Positions 1 to 5,794 of a stretch of DNA of 6,877 nucleotides are shown here, piece by piece (within the stretch, counting starts at the first letter, position 1; each line of letters opens with the position of its first letter). The notes beneath the pieces were generated by a model. That model searched no databases and was not told the origin of the DNA. It saw only the letters and a list, made by a program, of their open reading frames with translations. Origin of the DNA: Peptoniphilaceae bacterium (GTDB taxonomy: Bacteria; Bacillota; Clostridia; Tissierellales; Peptoniphilaceae). Where the stretch lies: NCBI GenBank assembly GCA_029983595.1, contig JASBZD010000067.1, positions 1 to 6,877 on the forward strand. The letters run 5' to 3'. A program made the translations under genes and the position numbers.

Positions 1-1880
1 ACTAATAGGCATGTTATAAATAGTCTGACATTGGATAGACCTATTATACCTAGAAATTTTATAACTATTGGCATTGCAAATAGTGAGTGAGAAAAAGCAA
101 ATATAAGTGGCAATGAGAATACTAGACCCATCTGTTTAGATATGCTCTTTTTAGCTTCACTATCTGTCATTCCAAGCTGGCGCATGGTTTTAAATCTAGA
201 TATATCTTCTAGTCCTTCAGAGAGTTGTTTATAATAAATGGCTAGAACTGTCGATACTATAAACCCTAGACCTAGAATTATTCCAACGAAAAATATTCCA
301 GCATAAAGAGTTAAAAACTCATTTCTATCGTATTCACTATCAGAAACAACCATGCTAGTTTCTGGGAAGTCCTCTTTTAGATTCTCTCTAATAGTATAAG
401 CAAGATCTTTATTATATTCTCCTTTAATATCTGCATTAATTACTAGTCGTTTCTGGTCATAAAGATCGTTATCAGGTATAAGATATTTTGTTATTTTTTC
501 AAATATCTCTGGATCTTTTAATATAATCTCGTCATAATTTTCAAACGCAGTAGATTCTCTTGCAAACTTCATAGGATATTTATCAATCCTAGATATTTTT
601 AGACCCATACCGCCTATATCTTTTATAGAGTCGGTATCGTCAGCTGATATGAGTAGTGCATTGCTATCTTTAAAATCATATTGAGAATTTTTATCTAGAT
701 ACACTGCTATAGGCTTATATTTTAATATTTCCTTCCATGGTAGGTCTGGAGGGACACTTGTGGCATTACCATCTTTCATATCTGCTATTGTCGCGCTTCC
801 AAGATAATAATACATATCATATTCTATATTTTTATTATCAAGTGTATTTTTTACTGACTTTACATACTTATCTTCTGAGTCTTTTATATCATTTACTATT
901 ATCTTATAATCACTAGGATATACCGAGTTTATAAGATCATCTGATCCTAAGTATAAAGAAAACCCAGATGTCAGTACTATTATTACCATAGTTGAGAAAA
1001 TGGATATATCTGCTAGTGTACTGGCACTTTTTCTTACTCTATATAATAGACCTGATATGGCAGTAAAGTTATTTTTCTTAAGATAATATTTCTTATTTTT
1101 TTGTAGTAGCTTTAATACTCCTGATACAATTACAGAAAATGCTAGATTAGTACCTATAATTACTAAAAATACAGCTATCCAAAATCTCTGTAATGCACTG
1201 ATTGAGCTACCTACTGTAAGTGATAGATAATATCCTACTCCTATTAGTAATGCCCCTAAGACACCATTAAGTACTGGATATTTAGGAGGTTTTTCACCTG
1301 ATTTAGATTCATTTATATAGCTTATTGGGCTATAGTTTCGAGATCTAAATACTTGTATTATATATAAAATTATAAAGATCACTAGAAATATCAAAGCCGT
1401 AATCCCTATTGGAATAAAACTTGGGAATATTCCAGATTCTAGAACATTTATATTGCTATCTAGTAGTTTTACTAATAACGCTGATGCAAACTTATATAAT
1501 ACTAGCGAGACTAGGCTGCCTAGTATGGCAGATATAAGATAGATATGGGCTAGCTCATAGCGATATATCTTGTTTAGATGTTTCTTTTCCATCCCTAAAA
1601 TAAGATACAATCCATTTTCTGATCCTTTTCCCTTTTGAATAAACTTGTAGTTAGTATATATTGATGCAGTAGAAAATAAGATGAGAATAAATATCCCTAA
1701 AAATATAATATAACTCATATTGCTCATTCCATGCAGGCTATTTAAAGTCTCATCAAATATAATGGATAAACATAAGTTTATTAAAACTATAAAAAATATT
1801 GTGGTGCCTATAAATGGATAGTACAGCTTTTTATAGCGTTTTATCCCATCTTTTGCGAGATTTCTATAAAGTGATTTCAT
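1..1880 (-). CDS. bceB: BceB-type ABC transporter permease (FtsX-like), C-terminus cut by window edge
   Basis: Membrane permease of a BceAB-type transporter. The family removes cell-wall-active antimicrobial peptides from their lipid targets and signals flux to the partner kinase. 626 codons are visible from ATG 1880 and the frame is still open at base 1; family members are roughly 650 aa, so only the last segment is missing. Hydrophobic stretches lie near residues 20-42, 54-75, 109-135, 150-178, 200-222, 230-257, 285-310, 520-548 and 585-612, with a tenth beginning at the edge. A soluble domain of about 200 residues (310-515) between the seventh and eighth segments is the family hallmark and the probable sensing/specificity domain. 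The start has AGGAG at 1890-1894, nine bases upstream, and shares its A with the ATPase stop (TAATG), implying translational coupling. The family call is confident. Which peptide it handles cannot be read from the sequence. Confidence 0.93.
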   Translation of the reverse strand, partial: MKSLYRNLAKDGIKRYKKLYYPFIGTTIFFIVLINLCLSIIFDETLNSLHGMSNMSYIIFLGIFILILFSTASIYTNYKFIQKGKGSENGLYLILGMEKKHLNKIYRYELAHIYLISAILGSLVSLVLYKFASALLVKLLDSNINVLESGIFPSFIPIGITALIFLVIFIILYIIQVFRSRNYSPISYINESKSGEKPPKYPVLNGVLGALLIGVGYYLSLTVGSSISALQRFWIAVFLVIIGTNLAFSVIVSGVLKLLQKNKKYYLKKNNFTAISGLLYRVRKSASTLADISIFSTMVIIVLTSGFSLYLGSDDLINSVYPSDYKIIVNDIKDSEDKYVKSVKNTLDNKNIEYDMYYYLGSATIADMKDGNATSVPPDLPWKEILKYKPIAVYLDKNSQYDFKDSNALLISADDTDSIKDIGGMGLKISRIDKYPMKFARESTAFENYDEIILKDPEIFEKITKYLIPDNDLYDQKRLVINADIKGEYNKDLAYTIRENLKEDFPETSMVVSDSEYDRNEFLTLYAGIFFVGIILGLGFIVSTVLAIYYKQLSEGLEDISRFKTMRQLGMTDSEAKKSISKQMGLVFSLPLIFAFSHSLFAMPIVIKFLGIIGLSNVRLFITCLL

Positions 1881-2635
1881 TATAACTGGCTCCTACTTAA
1901 CATTTGCATAGTCTTAGAGATTTTTTCTTGCATCTCAAAAGGCGTAAAACCAGAGTTATATAGTTCATGAAAAATCTCACCATCTTTTATAAATAGCACG
2001 CGAGAAGCTTCAGAAGCAGCAATGACAGAGTGAGTTACCATAATTATAGTCTGTGAAGAGTTATGAAGCTCTCTAAAAATGGCTAGTAATTCACGAGATG
2101 AGTTAGAGTCTAGCGCTCCAGTAGGCTCATCAGCAAGAAGCATCATCGGCTTTGTAATTAAAGCTCGCGCAACAGATGTACGCTGCTTTTGACCTCCTGA
2201 AATTTCATAAGGATACTTATTTAATAAATCCTCAATATGCAGAATTTTAGCTAGATGATCTACTTTATCTTTAAAAGTCGATTTATCCTCTTCTGCCAGA
2301 ATAAGCGGAAGAAGTATATTTTCAGAAACAGTAAGAGTATCTAGCAGATTAAAATCCTGGAATACAAACCCGAGGTTATCACGTCTAAATTTAGAAATAT
2401 CGCTATCTTTTATAGACGATAAATCCATCCCGTTAAGAATAATCTTTCCGCTAGTAGGTTTATCAAGCATCGCCAGAAGATTTAAAAGAGTAGTCTTACC
2501 AGAGCCAGACTCACCCATAATCGCTATATATTCGCCCTCCTCTACCGAGAAGTTAATATCTTTTAAAGCCCTTACTTCATTAGAGCTAAGTTTTGTCTTA
2601 TATATTTTTTCTAAGTTAGAAACTTTAAGTAACAT
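1880..2635 (-). CDS. bceA: BceA-type ABC transporter ATP-binding protein
   Basis: Cytoplasmic ATPase that powers the adjacent BceB-like permease. Counted from ATG 2635 (251 aa): Walker A GESGSGKTT at 41-49, Q-loop Gln93, signature ISGGQKQR at 145-152 (Ile replaces the usual Leu), Walker B MMLLADEP at 164-171, D-loop GALD at 173-176 and switch His202. All catalytic elements are present. Similarity is to the MacB/LolD/BceA exporter group; the neighbouring 10-TM permease and two-component system make it BceA-type. The frame can be extended to a GTG at 2644, but that codon sits one base after the AAGGA ribosome site, whereas ATG 2635 is ten bases away, so ATG is preferred. It is probably controlled by the promoter and leader at 2641-2744. 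Confidence 0.95.
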   Translation of the reverse strand: MLLKVSNLEKIYKTKLSSNEVRALKDINFSVEEGEYIAIMGESGSGKTTLLNLLAMLDKPTSGKIILNGMDLSSIKDSDISKFRRDNLGFVFQDFNLLDTLTVSENILLPLILAEEDKSTFKDKVDHLAKILHIEDLLNKYPYEISGGQKQRTSVARALITKPMMLLADEPTGALDSNSSRELLAIFRELHNSSQTIIMVTHSVIAASEASRVLFIKDGEIFHELYNSGFTPFEMQEKISKTMQMLSRSQL

Positions 2636-2644
2636 AAAAAACAC

Positions 2645-2651
2645 ATCCTTT
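2645..2651 (-). promoter_or_regulatory. Ribosome binding site of the ATPase gene
   Basis: Reads AAAGGAT on the minus strand, with ten bases between GGA and ATG 2635. It decides the start: the in-frame GTG at 2644 is too close to it. The GGAT lies within the right arm of the 8-bp inverted repeat at 2641-2690, so pairing would mask it. Confidence 0.75.
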
Positions 2652-2670
2652 CGTATTCTTTTCGTATTCT
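2649..2670. repeat. Perfect 11-bp tandem repeat (two copies) in the ATPase leader
   Basis: TTTCGTATTCT occurs at 2649-2659 and again at 2660-2670 on the plus strand, without mismatch or gap. It fills most of the loop between the two hairpin arms, just before the ribosome binding site of the ATPase gene. It could be a protein or RNA recognition site, or a recent slippage duplication. The sequence alone does not tell. Confidence 0.8.
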
Positions 2671-2706
2671 TATAATATATCGGGATGTGTCAAAAATCCT
2701 TTTATT

Positions 2707-2736
2707 TATATAACAATTTAGGGGTTAAAGTGACAA
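2707..2736 (-). promoter_or_regulatory. Predicted promoter of the ATPase-permease operon
   Basis: On the minus strand: -35 TTGTCA (2736-2731, 5 of 6 consensus), 18-bp spacer, -10 TATATA (2712-2707) preceded by TGT, an extended -10 motif. Transcription would begin near 2700 and give a leader of about 65 nt that includes both hairpin arms. The -35 shares TGTCA with the BceR-like dyad at 2731-2744, as expected of an activator-dependent OmpR-family target. No start site has been mapped. Confidence 0.6.
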
Positions 2737-2744
2737 AGTTGTTA
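2731..2744. promoter_or_regulatory. BceR-box-like operator
   Basis: The minus strand reads TAACA-ACTT-TGTCA, matching the symmetric form TNACA-N4-TGTNA. BceR-like regulators are known to recognise TNACA-N4-TGTAA-type sites, and this has one substitution from that in the right half. It lies immediately upstream of the transporter genes, overlaps the predicted -35, and shares three bases with the kinase stop codon. The position beside a BceAB operon raises the likelihood; the assignment remains by pattern only. Confidence 0.5.
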
Positions 2745-3695
2745 TTTTAAAATCTTAGACAGATCTAATATAACTCTTGTGCCTTTATCTACTTCTGATT
2801 CTATATTTACATCTATATTTAGATTTTCTGATACGGTTTTTACGAGATTTAGCCCTATGCCTGTCGATTTTTTATAGATTCGGCCATTATAACCTGTATA
2901 TGAATGATCAAATACTCGTGGCAAGTCCTCAACACGGATGCCTATTCCCGTATCTTCGATAACTAGTTTTGTTCCCTCCATATATATTGAGATAACTCCT
3001 TCTTTAGTATATTTATTGGAGTTAGATAATATCTGCTCTATTATAAAGCTAAACCACTTTTCATCTGTCGTTATAATTTTTTCGGTCTTTTTAAAGTCCA
3101 TTTGATTTTTCTTTTTTATAAAGACTTTGGAATACTTACGCACCGAGCTTCTTAGAAGTTCGTCAAGATTTTTATCCTCAAAAATATAATCTGTAGAAGA
3201 TGACTCGAGCCTGATATATGATAAAAGCGTATTTATATACTCATCTATCTCAAATAACTCATTTTTAGCCTGAGATATATCTATTTCATCGTCATTTAAA
3301 ATAAGATCTAACGAAAATAGCGGAGTTTTTATCTGATGAGTCCAGATAGTGACGTAGTCTTTTAACTTACTAAATTTTATATTTATATTATCTAGATTTT
3401 CTCTAGAATTTTTATAATTATAGCTAATAACTTCTGATAATTCGCTATCTTTTATTATATCAGGTGGTGCATTATATGGCTCTTTAGCCCACTGTGATAT
3501 TATATTAAGAAGATTTTTAAAATTTTTATAGCTTAGGATGAGATTTATTATAAATAAAATAGTGGAGATTATCATAATATAAATAATATAGTTTATATTT
3601 ATATTAAAAAGACTCGAAAGACATAAAAGGAATAGATAAATTATAAAGATAGTTATAGATTTTATTTTAAGCTTTAGAAACTTTTTAACGCTCAA
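2742..3695 (-). CDS. bceS: BceS-type intramembrane-sensing histidine kinase
   Basis: Sensor kinase of the antimicrobial-peptide response, 317 aa. Two hydrophobic segments (about 12-31 and 35-56) are joined by only a few residues, so there is no extracellular sensor domain. This is typical of BceS-like kinases that depend on the BceB permease for sensing. The H-box HQIKTP holds phospho-acceptor His120. The ATPase part shows the N-box QILSNSNKYT (Asn225), G1 DTGIG at 248-252, the F-box-like region RVFDHSYTG near 260-268, and G2 STGIGLNL near 277-284. Start is TTG 3695 with AGGTAGGA at 3703-3710 and seven bases of spacing. It overlaps the regulator gene by 11 nt, so the two are co-transcribed and probably translationally coupled. 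It should phosphorylate Asp54 of the adjacent regulator. Confidence 0.94.
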   Translation of the reverse strand: MSVKKFLKLKIKSITIFIIYLFLLCLSSLFNININYIIYIMIISTILFIINLILSYKNFKNLLNIISQWAKEPYNAPPDIIKDSELSEVISYNYKNSRENLDNINIKFSKLKDYVTIWTHQIKTPLFSLDLILNDDEIDISQAKNELFEIDEYINTLLSYIRLESSSTDYIFEDKNLDELLRSSVRKYSKVFIKKKNQMDFKKTEKIITTDEKWFSFIIEQILSNSNKYTKEGVISIYMEGTKLVIEDTGIGIRVEDLPRVFDHSYTGYNGRIYKKSTGIGLNLVKTVSENLNIDVNIESEVDKGTRVILDLSKILK

Positions 3696-4365
3696 TATAA
3701 TATCCTACCTTCTTTTTAGTTTTTATAAAATCTGTAAGTCCGATATCTTCTAGCTTTTTACGCAGTCTCATAATATTTACAGTAAGAGTATTATCATCTA
3801 TAAACTCATCAGACTGCCATATGCGATCCATTAGCTCATCGCGTTTAAATACGCGTTCTGGCGATCCAAGTAGCATCTCAATTATCATATACTCATTTTT
3901 AGTAAGATCTGCCTCATTATTATTAAATAAAATCGTCATCTTATCCCTATATAATGTGACGTCTTTATATGTTAGGTTTTTAGACGTTTCAGTATACTCA
4001 TATGAACGCCTTATCATGGCCTTAATTTTAGCTTCAAGAAAATCTAAATCAAAAGGCTTAGTAATATAATCATCTGCTCCCATATTCATAGCCATAATTT
4101 TATTTAGATTTTCGCTAGCTGACGATATAAAAATAATTGGCACAGATGATTCTCTGCGGATCATCTCCGTCCAGTAGTAGCCATTAAAATATGGCAAAGA
4201 CACATCCATTAATAGAAGATCTGGACTAAAATCCATAAACTCGTCAAAGACTTTCTCAAAATCATCTACAGTAGCGACCTCATAGCCCCAACTTTCTAGA
4301 AATTTTTTTAGAGAATTAGCTATAACTTCATCGTCCTCTACTAAATATATTTTAAAAGAATTCAT
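3685..4365 (-). CDS. bceR: BceR-type response regulator (OmpR/PhoB family)
   Basis: Cytoplasmic DNA-binding regulator partnered with the overlapping kinase, 226 aa. Receiver domain about 1-120: acidic pocket Asp11-Asp12, phospho-acceptor Asp54 in LLMDVSLP, Ser81 in the FISSAS switch position, and Lys103 in TKPFD. Winged-helix output domain about 130-225 with recognition-helix region DDNTLTVNIMRLRKKL (190-205) and C-terminal wing KKKVGYYI. Start ATG 4365 has AAGAGGTG at 4371-4378, five bases away. It is first in the module and divergent from the secreted-protein gene at 4552, so it may control both directions. The likely main target is the ATPase-permease operon through the dyad at 2731-2744. 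All active-site residues are intact. Confidence 0.95.
   Translation of the reverse strand: MNSFKIYLVEDDEVIANSLKKFLESWGYEVATVDDFEKVFDEFMDFSPDLLLMDVSLPYFNGYYWTEMIRRESSVPIIFISSASENLNKIMAMNMGADDYITKPFDLDFLEAKIKAMIRRSYEYTETSKNLTYKDVTLYRDKMTILFNNNEADLTKNEYMIIEMLLGSPERVFKRDELMDRIWQSDEFIDDNTLTVNIMRLRKKLEDIGLTDFIKTKKKVGYYIER
3703..3710 (-). promoter_or_regulatory. Ribosome binding site supporting the TTG start of the kinase
   Basis: AGGTAGGA on the minus strand, seven bases before TTG 3695, inside the last codons of the regulator gene. It supports the non-ATG start, since no ATG with a comparable site is available nearby. The next in-frame Met is within the second membrane segment. Confidence 0.7.
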
Positions 4366-4385
4366 AAATTCACCTCTTTAATTAG

Positions 4386-4391
4386 ATTATA
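4386..4391 (-). promoter_or_regulatory. Predicted -10 box of the regulator-kinase operon
   Basis: Perfect TATAAT on the minus strand (4391-4386). No recognisable -35 lies 16-18 bp upstream; the bases there read CTCTCA. Transcription would start near 4379 and leave a leader of about 14 nt that begins at the ribosome binding site. The poor -35 fits low basal or activator-assisted expression, but this is inference. Confidence 0.45.
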
Positions 4392-4448
4392 GCTTAAAAT
4401 TAATAAAATGAGAGCTAAACTTAATAATTATTTGGAGTGATTAAAACA

Positions 4449-4472
4449 ACTAAAAATTTAACTAAAAATTTA
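4449..4472. repeat. Perfect 12-bp tandem repeat in the divergent promoter region
   Basis: ACTAAAAATTTA occurs at 4449-4460 and 4461-4472 with no mismatch. It ends 12 bp before the -35 of the secreted-protein promoter. It may be an A/T-rich UP-like element, or paired half-sites for an OmpR-family regulator, which typically bind head-to-tail direct repeats about one helical turn apart. The low-complexity composition means chance or slippage cannot be excluded. Confidence 0.75.
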
Positions 4473-4484
4473 CATAATTAAATA

Positions 4485-4513
4485 TTGTTAAAATAAGTGT
4501 ACTGTGTTATTAT
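4485..4513 (+). promoter_or_regulatory. Predicted promoter of the secreted-protein gene
   Basis: -35 TTGTTA (4485-4490), 17-bp spacer, -10 TATTAT (4508-4513) with an upstream TGT giving an extended -10. Transcription is expected near 4520, leaving about 32 nt of leader with AAGAGG at 4541-4546, five bases from ATG 4552. Confidence 0.65.
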
Positions 4514-4551
4514 CTTCGTAAGGAAGGTAGCATAGAAAAAAAGAGGTAAAA

Positions 4552-5178
4552 ATGAAAAGAAAAATCTTACTTTTTTTAGGAGCTTTGTTATTAGTTCCTA
4601 ATGTTGCTTCTGCTTCTTCTTACTATGAGTTACAACAAAAACAAGAATATATAGAAAAGGGTATATCAAAAGAAGAAGACTATAAGAACAAAAATATAAA
4701 AGTTGTAGAAAATAAGAAAGATAATGGAGATTTATCGTTTGTTTCTGAACTAGAGAATGTAAAAATAGTTGAAAACACTATTGATAGAGATGGAAATCAG
4801 GTAATTGTTCTTGAACCTACTGGTATACCTCTACCGATTATCACAGATGATGGAAAATTTATAATGCCATATAGCACTCGAGATTTAGTATCAAGAGATG
4901 GCAAAGTATCTTTTAATTTTTCAGTACCAAGTGGTAGAAAAGCAGAAGTATATATAGACAATAGAACTACTGTACCATTCTGGGTAAGCTTTGACCTTAC
5001 AAATGCGTCTGGTTATAAAGTGCGAAATGTATTTAGAAAATTATTTACTGAATGGGGAACAAAATTTATAGATCTTAATGAACATGGTGGATATACTGGT
5101 CACTATAAATTTAAAGCTGAAAATATAGCTGGATATAATTTTACTGTTAGAGTAATTTTATCAGATGCTAACGAATAA
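4552..5178 (+). CDS. Secreted protein of unknown function, divergent from the Bce module
   Basis: 208 aa, family not recognised. Residues 1-21 form a classical Sec signal peptide: basic MKRK, hydrophobic core ILLFLGALLLVP, and ASA before the likely cleavage after Ala21. There is no lipobox Cys, no LPXTG and no second membrane segment, so release from the cell is expected. The mature protein begins with a lysine/glutamate-rich, probably flexible stretch (about 26-80). The C-terminal part (about 115-204) alternates hydrophobic and polar residues with many aromatics and reads like an all-beta sandwich; two such segments are VSFNFSVPSGRKAEVYID and FTVRVILSD. There are no cysteines. ATG 4552 has AAGAGG at 4541-4546. 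Its head-to-head position with the regulator suggests shared control. Peptide capture, envelope protection or a bacteriocin-like role are all possible and none is shown. Confidence 0.85.
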   Translation: MKRKILLFLGALLLVPNVASASSYYELQQKQEYIEKGISKEEDYKNKNIKVVENKKDNGDLSFVSELENVKIVENTIDRDGNQVIVLEPTGIPLPIITDDGKFIMPYSTRDLVSRDGKVSFNFSVPSGRKAEVYIDNRTTVPFWVSFDLTNASGYKVRNVFRKLFTEWGTKFIDLNEHGGYTGHYKFKAENIAGYNFTVRVILSDANE

Positions 5179-5193
5179 AAAATGAAAAACTGC

Positions 5194-5243
5194 CTTTCTA
5201 AAAAAGGATTCTAATTTTATATTAGAGTCCTTTTTTTAGAAAG
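5194..5243. terminator. Bidirectional intrinsic terminator
   Basis: Core stem GGATTCTAAT (5206-5215) pairs with ATTAGAGTCC (5221-5230) across a 5-nt loop, with one G-T pair. It is followed by seven Ts on the plus strand (5231-5237) and preceded by six As, which give a T-run for minus-strand transcripts. The A/T runs and the outer CTTTCT/AGAAAG also pair, extending the hairpin to about 22 bp with one bulge. It begins 15 bases after the stop of the secreted-protein gene. Confidence 0.9.
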
Positions 5244-5286
5244 AAAATATTTTAACTATGTAAACTATCTCATAAGTATAGAACTT

Positions 5287-5314
5287 AAAAAGAACTCTTT
5301 TTAAAAATAGTTCT
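5287..5314 (-). terminator. Intrinsic terminator of the 98-aa membrane protein gene
   Basis: On the minus strand AGAACT (5314-5309) pairs with AGTTCT (5296-5291), with an inner T-run/A-run extension after one mismatch, and a short T-run follows (5290-5287). It sits 17 bases after the stop codon of the small membrane protein. The stem is weak and AT-rich, but it is in the right place and orientation. Confidence 0.6.
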
Positions 5315-5330
5315 ATTAAGATTTAAAAAC

Positions 5331-5627
5331 TTATATCTTACTCCCCAATTCTTTAAAGTTTTTATAGATTAAATATATACACTGCAAAGTTATAACTGAT
5401 ACTGCTGCTATATTATTACGCTTATATATAAAAAATAAAACAGCTACTTGCGTTAAAATAAGTGGAATACTATTAATTTTAACTTCGCCAATTTTTTTCC
5501 TTCTATATAAATCTAATAATATAAAAATAACTAAAAAAATTATGCTAGTTATACCGCTTTCGTCAAATGATATGGCTAAAGCTGCAATTATTAAACTTAG
5601 CTCTGGCAAAAATAATAAAGATTTCAT
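5331..5627 (-). CDS. Small multi-pass membrane protein of unknown function
   Basis: 98 aa, not recognised. Four hydrophobic stretches lie at about 4-21, 24-41, 52-69 and 72-89. A basic loop YRRKKIGEVK (41-50) between the second and third probably faces the cytoplasm, and KNFKEL near the end is also charged. There are no catalytic or metal-binding motifs. The start is well supported: AGGAGG at 5634-5639, six bases before ATG 5627. The gene stands alone, convergent with the secreted-protein gene, with its own terminator at 5287-5314. I found no strong promoter upstream; the best match, TTTAAA with TATACA, is weak. Small four-helix proteins include immunity, transporter-accessory and DoxX- or EamA-like fragments, but nothing here supports one over another. 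Confidence 0.75.
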   Translation of the reverse strand: MKSLLFLPELSLIIAALAISFDESGITSIIFLVIFILLDLYRRKKIGEVKINSIPLILTQVAVLFFIYKRNNIAAVSVITLQCIYLIYKNFKELGSKI

Positions 5628-5640
5628 AATTATCCTCCTA

Positions 5641-5794
5641 TTTATGTATAACCTAATTGCCTTAAGTTTAAATATTTCGTAAATATAGCTATCATAAATT
5701 AAAGTTTTATACTTGCATTATTATAATCATATTTAATTTAAGGTTTTAAATATATATGGCATTATAAAACTCACTCTCGCAAAAAATTTAAATA
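5641..5794. other. AT-rich intergenic DNA, no gene seen
   Basis: No reading frame with a ribosome site was found in this stretch. It contains runs of T/A and small palindromes such as ATATTT-CGT-AAATAT. It should hold the promoter of the 98-aa gene (minus strand) and, if the structured RNA is transcribed rightward, the promoter of that RNA. A TATAAA at 5763-5768 is a possible -10 for the latter, but no convincing -35 lies upstream. Confidence 0.5.

Larger units (their letters stand above)
2641..2690 (-). promoter_or_regulatory. Leader hairpin that can sequester the ATPase ribosome binding site
   Basis: On the minus strand ACACATCC (2690-2683) is a perfect complement of GGATGTGT (2648-2641), separated by 34 nt. 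The right arm contains the Shine-Dalgarno GGA and is followed directly by five Ts and then ATG. Seen: the perfect 8-bp arms and their position. Inferred: an anti-Shine-Dalgarno switch or weak attenuator in transcripts starting at or upstream of about position 2700. The long AT-rich loop makes the stem only moderately stable. Confidence 0.5.

Noticed and set aside
2636..2644. GTG start giving three extra N-terminal residues for the ATPase
   Set aside because: Only one base separates it from the AAGGA ribosome site; ATG 2635 has proper spacing and gives the normal family N-terminus.
2688..2693. Consensus -35 TTGACA on the minus strand before the ATPase gene
   Set aside because: No acceptable -10 lies 16-18 bp downstream (best AAGAAT or AGAATA). 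If it were used, the transcript would lack the left hairpin arm, so start-site mapping would matter; the promoter at 2707-2736 is the better match.
2777..2962. 61-aa plus-strand reading frame
   Set aside because: It lies wholly opposite the kinase gene, has no ribosome site and encodes no recognisable protein; it is a shadow of the real gene.
3821..4069. 82-aa plus-strand reading frame
   Set aside because: It is antisense to the output domain of the response regulator, with serine/leucine-rich low-complexity content and no ribosome site; a shadow.
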